Below are positions 1 through 8,066 of a DNA stretch of 45,090 nucleotides, piece after piece. The first letter of the stretch is position 1. Every line of letters starts with the position of its first letter. The notes under the pieces were generated by a model. It saw only the letters and a list, made by a program, of their open reading frames with translations, ran no database searches and was not told the DNA's origin. The position numbers and the translations under genes are program-made. Source of the stretch: Verrucomicrobiota bacterium (lineage in GTDB: Bacteria; Verrucomicrobiota; Verrucomicrobiia; Verrucomicrobiales; DEV007); contig CAUJIH010000094.1 of NCBI GenBank assembly GCA_963205275.1, forward strand, positions 1 to 45,090. Reading direction: 5' to 3'.

Positions 1-75
1 CCAAGAGACGACCTTCGGATCGGGCCGTGCTTTCGACGGCTCGCAAAGGACATTGGCATCAACGAGATAGGCCAT
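1..75 (-). CDS. VapC-like PIN-domain toxin, N-terminal fragment (cut by window edge)
   Basis: Only the first 25 codons are in the window, reading MAYLVDANVLCEPSKAR and onward from an ATG at 73-75. The start, hydrophobic residues followed by D-A-N at residues 6-8, is the first metal-binding strand of PIN-domain RNases (VapC type), where the Asp is catalytic. It follows the Phd/YefM-type antitoxin gene by 6 bp, the usual antitoxin-then-toxin order, so co-transcription is expected. The family normally cleaves tRNA or rRNA when the antitoxin is lost. Most of the protein lies outside the window, so the call rests on the first strand and the neighbour. Confidence 0.75.
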   Translation of the reverse strand, partial: MAYLVDANVLCEPSKARPDPKVVSW

Positions 76-81
76 CGCGTC

Positions 82-327
82 TCAGCCGAGATCCAAGTCG
101 CGCGCCACCTCCTTGTCGCGTTCGATCTCCCAATCCTTCACCGGACAGTCGAGGAGGATGTCGGCGAGAGTTTCCGCAGGCTGGAGCCGCGAATACGTTT
201 CAGCGGAAACGACCACCGCCACCGGACGCCCGTGCCGGGTGATGGTCTGCGCCCCTTCGGCAGAGACTCTGTCGATCAGCTCGCTGAGCTTGTTTTTTGC
301 TTCCTGGAGCGGCCACGCGGAGTTCAT
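82..327 (-). CDS. Phd/YefM-family antitoxin
   Basis: A protein of 81 residues with the Phd/YefM pattern: W-P-L-Q-E-A-K-N-K-L-S-E-L-I near the N terminus, then the ITRHGRPVAVVV strand and S-A-E-T-Y. The N-terminal half binds operator DNA in this family. The acidic C-terminal tail (about 30 residues, ending EVARDLDLG) would wrap the toxin. I chose the ATG at 325-327; a TTG lies directly before it. No clear Shine-Dalgarno site is visible. It precedes a PIN-domain toxin gene on the same strand by 6 bp. In such pairs the antitoxin, alone or with toxin, represses its own promoter, which would lie in 328-436. Confidence 0.85.
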   Translation of the reverse strand: MNSAWPLQEAKNKLSELIDRVSAEGAQTITRHGRPVAVVVSAETYSRLQPAETLADILLDCPVKDWEIERDKEVARDLDLG

Positions 328-436
328 CAAGACAAAATCACCGAAAAATCCGGACTGTCGAGATGAAAGTCGGCATCGCTACCGAGATTCGCGTGCTGCG
401 CCGATTGGAATTGGAAAAGGGTAAACAAGAAGTCAC

Positions 437-2910
437 TCAGGGAGTTGGCGATGAGAGGCCGAGGACGATGCGGAAGCCATTCATCCAGCTCCGACTGTCT
501 GGGGCTATGCGATAACGGTAGGACGAGAGCATCAAGGGGCGCTCGCTATTCTTCCAACACCCGCCACGCAATACGCGCTCTTTCTGTTCCTCTGAAAACC
601 AATCTTCACACCATTCCCACACATTGCCTCCCATATCATACAAGCCCAATTTGTTCGGTGCGAAGCCCATTACCGGTGCTGTTGTCGGAAAACCGTCGTC
701 GTAACCATCGATATAACCTGTGTCGGAACGAGGTGCTTTAGCTCTACGGCTTTCATCACTGTAGTTGCCTGTCGCTGCCGGAGTTGGCCATTCCGTACCC
801 CAAGGGAAGTGGTCCGAAGTCTTTCCGCCCAGACTCTCAGGTGTGGTGCCGCCCTCGCGGGCCTCCTGCTCGCCTATCCCGACAGCATAGCTCCATTCCT
901 CATCAGTGGGCAGACGATAGGTCTTACCCTCTTTCTTGCTCAGCCATTCACAAAACTGTTGTGCGTCATACCAGTTCACTATGGCAACGGGATGATCTCC
1001 ACCGCCCCTCTTGATCGCGAAACCTTCGTAGGTTTGGTTCCTCCATCCACCACCTATATTCTCCTTCGCCTTCTTGGCATATTCCTCGTAGTCCTTGTAG
1101 CGGGTCTGATGAATGCAGAAGAGCACCTTGGTACCGGGCACGGGAACAAATTTCATCCCGAGGGTGTTCTCAAAGGGCTGGTCTTTGGTGGCTCGGGCGA
1201 GAGCAGGATCGAGGGGGCCAGAAGTCGCTGGCGGGGATGAGGGCACAGAGGTTTGTGCAGGCGGTGCCGAGACTTGGGGTGATGTGGGCTGGCTGGTTTC
1301 GGTGGAATCTGCAGACTGATCACCCTCCGATACGAGGACGACACGGAAGCCGAAGTAATGGTGATGGGTGTCTGGTATACGAGCATTGCGATAAGATGAG
1401 AGCGCGGCACCGAGATCGCGATCAGCCCAGGACGCACCACGGGTCACGCGCTCTTTCCGTTCCTCCGAAAACCAATCTTCGCACCATTCCCACACATTGC
1501 CTCCCATATCATACAAGCCCAATTTGTTCGGCGCGAAGCTCATCACGGGTGCCGTTGTCGGAAAACCGTCATCGTAACCATCGATATAACCTGTGTCGGA
1601 AAGAGGTGCCTTCGCTTTGCGGCTCTCGTCGCTGTAGTTACCCGCTCCTGCCGGAGGTGGCCATTCCGCACCCCAGGGGAAATGATCCGAAATCTTTCTG
1701 CTTAGGCTCTCGGGCGTTACACCATCTCCACGACTCTCCAATTCGCCTATCCCGACGGCGTAGCTCCATTCCTCATCAGTGGGCAGACGATAGGTCTTAC
1801 CCTCTTTCTTGCTCAGCCATGCACAGAATTTTTGTGCCTCATCCCAACTCACCTTAGTAACGGGATAATCACCGGCACCCTGTTTGATCTCGAAACCGCT
1901 GATAGTCTGAATCCTCCACGCGTTATGCACCTTTCCCTTCATCTTCTTGGCGTATTCCTCGTAGTCTTTGTAGCGGGTCTGATGAATGCAGAAGAGCACC
2001 TTGGTACCGGGCACGGGAACAAATTTCATCCCGAGGGTGTTCTCAAAGGGCTGGTCTTTGGTGGCTCGGGCGAGAGCAGAGTCACGGGGGCCTGATGTTG
2101 CTGGCGGGGATGAGGGCACAGAGGTTTGTGCAGGCGGTGCCGAGACTTGGGGTGATGTGGGCTGGCTGGTTTCGGTGGAATCTGCAGACTGATCACCCTC
2201 CGATACGAGGGCGACTCGGAAGCCGTAGCGAGAATAGTGGACATCGGGGGTTCGGCGATAGCGGAAGACCGAGAGCAGCATCGTACGTTTGAAATCGTCC
2301 CACGCACCGCCTCGTATCACACGCTCCTTGCGTTCTTCGGAAAACCAGTCCTCGCACCATTCATACACGTTCCCACTCAAATCGTACAAGCCCAGATCGT
2401 TCGGCGCGAAGCTCATCACTGGTGCCGTTGTCGGAAAACCATCGTCGTAGCCATCCAGATAACTTGCATCCGCACGAACTGCTTTAGCCCTACGGCTTTC
2501 ATCACTGTAGTTGCCAGCTCCCTTAGGCGGAGGCCATTCTGTACCCCAAGGGAAATCGAAAAGGTCCGATACTTTTCCTATGAGGCTCTCGGGTGTGGCA
2601 CCGTCCCCACGAGTCTCCGAATTACCTATCCCAACAGCATAGCTCCATTCCTCATCAGTGGGTAGTCGATAGGTCTTGCCCTCTTTCTTGCTCAGCCATT
2701 CACAGAATTTTTGTGCTTCTTCCCAATTCACGCTCGTGACGGGATGGTCGCCGCCGCCCCGCTTGATCTCGAAACCGTCGATCATCTGTTTCCTCCACTC
2801 GTCATATACCTTTTCCTTCGCCCGTTTGGCATATTCCTCGTAGTCCTTGTAGCGGGTCTCATGTATGCAGAAGAGCACCTTGGTGCCAGGCACAGGGACG
2901 AACTTCATCC
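437..2910 (-). repeat. Three tandem in-gene repeats encoding FGE-like domains
   Basis: Equivalent positions of the three units are at 1108, 1981 and 2860, giving periods of 873 and 879 bp (291 and 293 codons). Each unit is an FGE-like domain preceded by a Pro/Ser/Thr-rich linker. The linker between units is the best conserved part: 1227-1337 and 2100-2210 match over all 111 bases. The final 40 codons of each domain differ most. This points to recent tandem duplication, or gene conversion of linkers, followed by divergence of the likely ligand-facing end. Confidence 0.9.
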
Positions 2911-4912
2911 CGAGGCTGTTCTCGAAGGGCTGCTCCTTAGTGGCACGGGCGAGAGCAGGATCGACGGGTGCTGATGTCGCTGGCGATGACGATGGCGCTG
3001 CGGCTTGTGCAACCGGCGTGGCAGCAACGGACGAAGGGGAAGCTGTAGAAGAATCGACTGACGAAAAGCCTTCTCGATAAGCCAGCACTGCCTGTGCTTC
3101 GTCGAAGCGACGCTGGCGGGTGAGATCACTTTCCAAGGCTTGGAGCGATTGCGTCAGCTTGGCATCGAGGTCGGTGCGGATCTTTTTGCGCTCGTCTTCC
3201 CATACCTGACGCAGGGCGCTCAGACTGGCGGGAGCGCCTTCTGTGAGGGCAGGGAGGGCGGGCGTCTCTCGCGCCGCACCTGCCACGTCTCCGGGTGTTT
3301 TGGCAAAGGCGGATCGCAGAGCCTCCACGCGTGCCTTCTCCTCGCGGAAGGCGGTGACTAGGGGCAAGTCTCCAGCGTCGGCGGCTTGGTTGAGCTTGCC
3401 GTCAAGACCGCGCAGGTACTGCCCGGCGAGAGTGTCGAGCCGTTCGCGACGAGTGGCGATGTAGGCTCCAAGTCGCTGGGTGAGGTCGGGAGGGAGGGGC
3501 GGCGGGGAAGGAGCTTTTGGCTCGGGGGTAGAAGCGGGAACAGATGCCGGGACGCCTGGGGCTGGAGCGGCTAGGATAGTGGGTGTTGCTGCGACGGGAG
3601 ACGTAGGCGTCTGCTCTGGTTTATCAGCTTTCTCGGGCGAAGATGCAGACGGACTGCCTGTGCCACTTTCTTTGCTAGGCTTTTCGGCGACTGTCGGTGC
3701 TTTGGCTGTTCCTGAATTTTTCGGCTTTTCCAGTAAGGGCGCAGGCGCATTCTCGGCGCTACTTTCTTTCGTCGGCTTTTCAGCGATGGTCGCTTGCTTG
3801 GGCGCTTCTGGCTTTTTCGTCGAAGGTGAAGGAGCAGACACAGACGTATTGTCGGCACCAGCTTTTTTGCCATCGACCGGAGCGGATGGCTTTTCTGAGG
3901 AAGTCACTGGCGGAGTGTCAGCTTTACTTTCCGGCTCGCCGGGTCGCATCGCAAAGAACGCGATCAGAGAGATCAGCAATACCGCAGCGACTCCGATTCT
4001 CACATACAGAGGGGTTTTTGGCTTCGTTGTTGGCACCGCTAGCTGCGTCTCTCTTTCTGTCGTCTCAGCTCGGGTCATCGGCTGACTCAGCACTTCATCA
4101 ATCGCTGTCCTGACCTCTAATGCCGTGCTGTAGCGCGAATCCGGATCACTCTGGATCGCCTTGCTGATGATATCGTCAATTCGTGGATCAATTTCCGGAT
4201 ACAATTCACTCGGGAACTTGAATCCTCCTCGTGGGATCTGTCCGGTGAGCAATTGATAGAGCATCACGCCGACGGCGTAGATGTCGGCGCGCTGATCGAC
4301 GGTCTTTCCGATCTCTAGAGCCTCGGGGGCGACGAAGTCGGGGGTGCCCACGGCGACGTTGCTCAGAGTCAGACCCGAGGTTTCGCCTCCGGTGAAGCGC
4401 TTGGCTAATCCAAAATCGGCAATTTTGACTCGTCCCTCGCGGTTGAGCAGAATATTGGCGGGCTTGATGTCGCGATGCACGATCCCATTGGAGTGGGCGT
4501 AGCTGAGCGCGTCGAGCACGTGGGAGACGATGGCGATGGCATCATTTTGCGGAATCTTGCCACCCGCCTGTTTGAGATATTGATGAATGTCCATCCCGTC
4601 GATGAACTCCATCACGAAGTACAATTGCCCGGCACTCGTTTCGCCAAAGTCATAGACGGAAATGATGCCTGGATGATCGAGTTTCGCCATGGCTCGGGCT
4701 TCGAGCTTGAATCTCTCGACATAATTCATCTCATCAGTCTCGTCGATGAGGCCCTCCGGCAGCACTTTGATCGCCACGTCGCGATCTAGTTGAACCTGGC
4801 GCCCGCGATAGACTGCACCCATCCCCCCATGTCCGAGAATCGCAGTGATCTCGTACTGGGGTAGAAGCGCTTGCAGTTCCTCAGGCAAAGGAGGCTCCCA
4901 TGAAGTTGCCAT
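437..4912 (-). CDS. Transmembrane Ser/Thr protein kinase with three C-terminal FGE/SUMF1-like repeats
   Basis: 1491 residues. An active-looking Hanks-type kinase domain spans about 20-280: glycine loop GHGGMGAVY at 27-35, Lys49, HRD at 146-148, DFG at 166-168, APE at 195-197. One membrane segment follows at about 303-322, then a long Ala/Pro/Ser/Lys-rich stretch and a charged helical region at about 480-640. Three FGE-sulfatase (SUMF1, C-type-lectin-fold) domains start near residues 665, 958 and 1250. The kinase would be cytoplasmic and the FGE part outside, so it is probably a receptor kinase. The FGE domains lack the paired catalytic cysteines of formylglycine-generating enzyme near the RGG(A/C)W or RGASW motif, so they more likely bind a ligand or partner than mature sulfatases. 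The kinase half is nearly the same as that of the next gene. The ATG at 4910-4912 starts MATSWEPP. Confidence 0.9.
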   Translation of the reverse strand: MATSWEPPLPEELQALLPQYEITAILGHGGMGAVYRGRQVQLDRDVAIKVLPEGLIDETDEMNYVERFKLEARAMAKLDHPGIISVYDFGETSAGQLYFVMEFIDGMDIHQYLKQAGGKIPQNDAIAIVSHVLDALSYAHSNGIVHRDIKPANILLNREGRVKIADFGLAKRFTGGETSGLTLSNVAVGTPDFVAPEALEIGKTVDQRADIYAVGVMLYQLLTGQIPRGGFKFPSELYPEIDPRIDDIISKAIQSDPDSRYSTALEVRTAIDEVLSQPMTRAETTERETQLAVPTTKPKTPLYVRIGVAAVLLISLIAFFAMRPGEPESKADTPPVTSSEKPSAPVDGKKAGADNTSVSAPSPSTKKPEAPKQATIAEKPTKESSAENAPAPLLEKPKNSGTAKAPTVAEKPSKESGTGSPSASSPEKADKPEQTPTSPVAATPTILAAPAPGVPASVPASTPEPKAPSPPPLPPDLTQRLGAYIATRRERLDTLAGQYLRGLDGKLNQAADAGDLPLVTAFREEKARVEALRSAFAKTPGDVAGAARETPALPALTEGAPASLSALRQVWEDERKKIRTDLDAKLTQSLQALESDLTRQRRFDEAQAVLAYREGFSSVDSSTASPSSVAATPVAQAAAPSSSPATSAPVDPALARATKEQPFENSLGMKFVPVPGTKVLFCIHETRYKDYEEYAKRAKEKVYDEWRKQMIDGFEIKRGGGDHPVTSVNWEEAQKFCEWLSKKEGKTYRLPTDEEWSYAVGIGNSETRGDGATPESLIGKVSDLFDFPWGTEWPPPKGAGNYSDESRRAKAVRADASYLDGYDDGFPTTAPVMSFAPNDLGLYDLSGNVYEWCEDWFSEERKERVIRGGAWDDFKRTMLLSVFRYRRTPDVHYSRYGFRVALVSEGDQSADSTETSQPTSPQVSAPPAQTSVPSSPPATSGPRDSALARATKDQPFENTLGMKFVPVPGTKVLFCIHQTRYKDYEEYAKKMKGKVHNAWRIQTISGFEIKQGAGDYPVTKVSWDEAQKFCAWLSKKEGKTYRLPTDEEWSYAVGIGELESRGDGVTPESLSRKISDHFPWGAEWPPPAGAGNYSDESRKAKAPLSDTGYIDGYDDGFPTTAPVMSFAPNKLGLYDMGGNVWEWCEDWFSEERKERVTRGASWADRDLGAALSSYRNARIPDTHHHYFGFRVVLVSEGDQSADSTETSQPTSPQVSAPPAQTSVPSSPPATSGPLDPALARATKDQPFENTLGMKFVPVPGTKVLFCIHQTRYKDYEEYAKKAKENIGGGWRNQTYEGFAIKRGGGDHPVAIVNWYDAQQFCEWLSKKEGKTYRLPTDEEWSYAVGIGEQEAREGGTTPESLGGKTSDHFPWGTEWPTPAATGNYSDESRRAKAPRSDTGYIDGYDDGFPTTAPVMGFAPNKLGLYDMGGNVWEWCEDWFSEEQKERVLRGGCWKNSERPLMLSSYRYRIAPDSRSWMNGFRIVLGLSSPTP

Positions 4913-5042
4913 GGATCAGATCATGCCGATAAAATCAGGAATAGGCAAGGGGAAAGTGAAGGATTCTGAGGAGGTAATGACTCGCATTTGAAAATGTTGA
5001 AACCCTTTCGGAACAGATCATGTGCGATCACTTCTAGTTCGG

Positions 5043-7961
5043 TTATTCACGAGTTACGCTAACATCGGGACGGGCCTTTTTGAAGGCTGCGAGACCTGCT
5101 TCTGTGACGGGTGAGGACAAACTGAGAACGAGTTCTTTGAGGGACTTTATCGGAATCAGCGATTGAAGAGTGGAATCATCGAAGGTAGTGTCAGGAGTGT
5201 ATACTGAAGAGGAACATCTTATGGATGACACTGTTGACTTCTGAAAGGCGGATAGCTTTGACGCTGGAAGCTGAAGGCTCGATATTTCTATAGATTTTAG
5301 ATTTGGAAGAGAGTTTACCATTGTCTCTAGTTGTTCTTCTGTAAAGACAAGGTTTAAAATAGATATTGATTCAAGTTGACTCAAATCGGTCAATAAAGAT
5401 ACAACTTTATCTGCGGAATATTGCTTATTGTTGAAGATTCTAAGATAACGCAGTGAACGTATATTGCTTAGATCTGGAAGGAGTTCTATTTGCTTCAGAT
5501 CTAAATATAAACTGGAAAGCTTTGGTAGCTTAGATAAACCCTCCAGTAGCTCCTTGGATACTCCAGAAGATCCTTCTAATCTAAGTGAGTCCAGTGACTT
5601 AATGCTCAATAATGAACGCATCGCATTTGAATCCAAAGTATACACATACATAATATTTATGGCTACTAGTTTGTCTAGATTTTCAAGTGCTTCTTGTGAA
5701 GCAATGCTCATCGGCTGTATATTGAGAGAGAGAAATTCAAGAGTAGTAATTTTAGAAAGAGAGACAAGAAAGTCCTCGGATAAGTTTTTATTCCTGGTGA
5801 GAGAAATGTGTCGTAGGCTTGGTAGTTGATTCAATAGCGCAAGTCCTGCGTCTGATAAGGTTGAATTTGAAATATCAATGCTCGCAAGAAGTTGTAGGTT
5901 CGCTATTTGTTGCATTTCTTCATCCGAAATAGAGCATAGTCCCTGCGATTCGGATCCTATTACTATCCCCACCACGTTGAACTTACCCTTCGGTATATCC
6001 GCTTCTTCCTTGACGGTGATTCTCTTCTTTCCCACTTCAATCACTGCCGAACCATTCTTGCTCAGGGCCATTGTCACCACTGCACGTTCTTGAGCCATCG
6101 TGGAAGAGTCAGATTCCTTGATAGGCTGACTGTCTGATTTCTCGGAGACTGCAATCGCACTCGTGGTATTCTCCTTACCCTTATCCCCTGAATCTCCCTC
6201 CACGACGAGCTTCTCGCGATAGCCCCTCACGATCTTTGCGTGATCGATACGGTTCTGTTGCGTGAGAGATGTCTCCAACTGCTGGAGTCGGGCATCGAGC
6301 GGATCGGTGAGTTGTTTTCGATTTGTATCACGAGTCGCCAGCAGCTTCCCATAGGCGTCTCGATAGATACCTCGCAGTTCAGTCAGTGCGGAGACTGTGC
6401 CCTCGGGATCCGTGTCAGGAACTGCGGATGTCGCAGGTGCCGCAGAATGAGCATGAGAATCGACCTGCTTCTTCTCTGCCTCCAAAGCCAGCGCGCCGTC
6501 GAGATGTCCGGCAGCACGCTCTGAGGCAATCTTTTTGTCAATCCCTCCCAGATAGAGCTCATTGAGTTTGGCTACTTCCGTTGCAAAGGGCTGGGAAACC
6601 CGTTCTTCCTGAAGCTTCAGAAACTGGCCATGGAGATCGTTGAGTTCGGGGACGCTCGCGATGAGAGCTGGCTGTACAGGATCTTTTGATGCAGTTGACA
6701 CTCGCTTTGATTCGACAGTGCTGGCGGGACTTGCCTTTGATTTTGAGTCTTCCTTTGCAGTTAGTTCTGTCTTCGGTTCAGATTTCGCAGGTTCAGATTT
6801 CTTTTGCGGCTCTTCCACTTTTTTCTCGTGTGTGGGAGCTGTCGAGTCAGACTTCGTAACTGCGGGAGCAGGTTCGGATTCCTTTCCTCGGTCAATGGAT
6901 GGCCCAGATTGCTTCGACTCGGGTTGCTTCTGCGGTTCTGCTGATGACTTTTGGGTGGCGACGGGATTTATAGCGAGTGGTGTGGACTCGGATGCGGGGG
7001 GTGAAGAACGCATCGCGAAAAACGCGATCACACTGATCACGAGCACCACAGCGACTCCGATTCCCACATACAAAGGAGTTTTTGATTTTGCGGCACTCCC
7101 GACCGTTCCTTTCTTCACTCGCGAAATGGGCCGACTCAGAACGATATCGATGGCGCTTCTGACTGCTTCTGCACTACTATAGCGAAATTCTGGGTCTGGT
7201 TCGATGGCTTTGCTCACGATCTCGTCGAGTCGCGAATCAATCTTCGGATCGAGTTGACTCGGGGATTTGTATCCGGCTCGTGGAATCTGTCCGGTGAGTA
7301 ATTGATAGAGCATCACGCCGACGGCGTAGATGTCGGCACGCTGATCAACGGTCTTTCCGATCTCCAAGGCCTCAGGGGCGACGAAGTCGGGGGTGCCCAC
7401 GGCGACGTTGCTCAGTGTCAGGCCCGAGGTTTCACCTCCGGTGAAGCGCTTGGCCAGTCCAAAATCGGCAATTTTGACCCGTCCCTCGCGGTTGAGCAGG
7501 ATATTGGCGGGCTTGATGTCGCGATGCACGATCCCATGCCCGTGGGCGTAGCTGAGCGCATCGAGCACGTGGGAGACGATGGCGAGGGCATCGTTTTGTG
7601 GAATCTTCCCTCCTGCTTGTTTGAGGTATTGATAAATGTCCATCCCGTCGATGAACTCCATCACGAAGTAGAACTGACCAGCGCTGGTTTCGCCGAAGTC
7701 GTGAACGGCGATGATCCCCGGATGACTGAGCTTCGCCATCGCTTGGGCTTCCTGCTCGAACCGCTTGGCGTAGTTCATCTCATCGCCGTCTGTTAGCAGG
7801 GTTTCCGGGAGGAGCTTGATGGCGACATCACGATCCAGTCGAGGCTGACGTCCGCGATAGACGGCACCCATGCCACCTCGACCGAGGATGCCTGTAATCT
7901 CATACTGGGGGAGAAGCACCTGAAGCTCCTCTGGTAAAGGTGGTTCCCACATGGTGGACAT
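5043..7961 (-). CDS. Transmembrane Ser/Thr protein kinase with leucine-rich-repeat tail
   Basis: 972 residues from the ATG at 7959-7961. I chose this start because MSTMWEPPLPEELQ lines up with MATSWEPPLPEELQ of the paralogous kinase; an upstream in-frame start at 7997 adds 12 unsupported residues. Kinase domain at about 20-280 with GRGGMGAVY, Lys49, HRD 146-148, DFG and APE. One membrane segment lies at about 300-320, then a Ser/Lys/Glu/Pro-rich linker and a charged helical region. From about residue 670 to the end there are leucine-rich repeats (for example L-P-S-L-R-H-I-S-L-T-R-N). The layout suggests a receptor kinase sensing through the LRR part on the far side of the membrane. The LRR-coding section (5043 to about 5960) is strikingly AT-rich beside the kinase section, so the tail may have a separate origin. 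Confidence 0.88.
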   Translation of the reverse strand: MSTMWEPPLPEELQVLLPQYEITGILGRGGMGAVYRGRQPRLDRDVAIKLLPETLLTDGDEMNYAKRFEQEAQAMAKLSHPGIIAVHDFGETSAGQFYFVMEFIDGMDIYQYLKQAGGKIPQNDALAIVSHVLDALSYAHGHGIVHRDIKPANILLNREGRVKIADFGLAKRFTGGETSGLTLSNVAVGTPDFVAPEALEIGKTVDQRADIYAVGVMLYQLLTGQIPRAGYKSPSQLDPKIDSRLDEIVSKAIEPDPEFRYSSAEAVRSAIDIVLSRPISRVKKGTVGSAAKSKTPLYVGIGVAVVLVISVIAFFAMRSSPPASESTPLAINPVATQKSSAEPQKQPESKQSGPSIDRGKESEPAPAVTKSDSTAPTHEKKVEEPQKKSEPAKSEPKTELTAKEDSKSKASPASTVESKRVSTASKDPVQPALIASVPELNDLHGQFLKLQEERVSQPFATEVAKLNELYLGGIDKKIASERAAGHLDGALALEAEKKQVDSHAHSAAPATSAVPDTDPEGTVSALTELRGIYRDAYGKLLATRDTNRKQLTDPLDARLQQLETSLTQQNRIDHAKIVRGYREKLVVEGDSGDKGKENTTSAIAVSEKSDSQPIKESDSSTMAQERAVVTMALSKNGSAVIEVGKKRITVKEEADIPKGKFNVVGIVIGSESQGLCSISDEEMQQIANLQLLASIDISNSTLSDAGLALLNQLPSLRHISLTRNKNLSEDFLVSLSKITTLEFLSLNIQPMSIASQEALENLDKLVAINIMYVYTLDSNAMRSLLSIKSLDSLRLEGSSGVSKELLEGLSKLPKLSSLYLDLKQIELLPDLSNIRSLRYLRIFNNKQYSADKVVSLLTDLSQLESISILNLVFTEEQLETMVNSLPNLKSIEISSLQLPASKLSAFQKSTVSSIRCSSSVYTPDTTFDDSTLQSLIPIKSLKELVLSLSSPVTEAGLAAFKKARPDVSVTRE

Positions 7962-8066
7962 GGGCAATAGGATGATGAAATTGCTTCGGAAAAGCAAGAG
8001 GAAAAGAGGAGTGGATGGACTCCGTCTCCTAGCGGTTGAAGATCCGAAAAATGTGGACCGGATGGA

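Noticed and set aside
1113..2192. Two 68-codon plus-strand frames starting MQKSTLVPG
   Set aside because: They are shadows of the duplicated FGE linker on the other strand, so their similarity only mirrors that repeat.
437..2910. The FGE-like domains as the sulfatase-maturing enzyme for the two sulfatases
   Set aside because: The conserved cysteine pair near the C-terminal RGG motif is absent in all three copies (one has a Cys directly after GG, not at the catalytic positions), and they are fused to a kinase.
437..2910. A diversity-generating retroelement target
   Set aside because: The C-type-lectin-like fold and variable ends fit, but no reverse transcriptase or template repeat is present and the differences are not confined to adenine positions.
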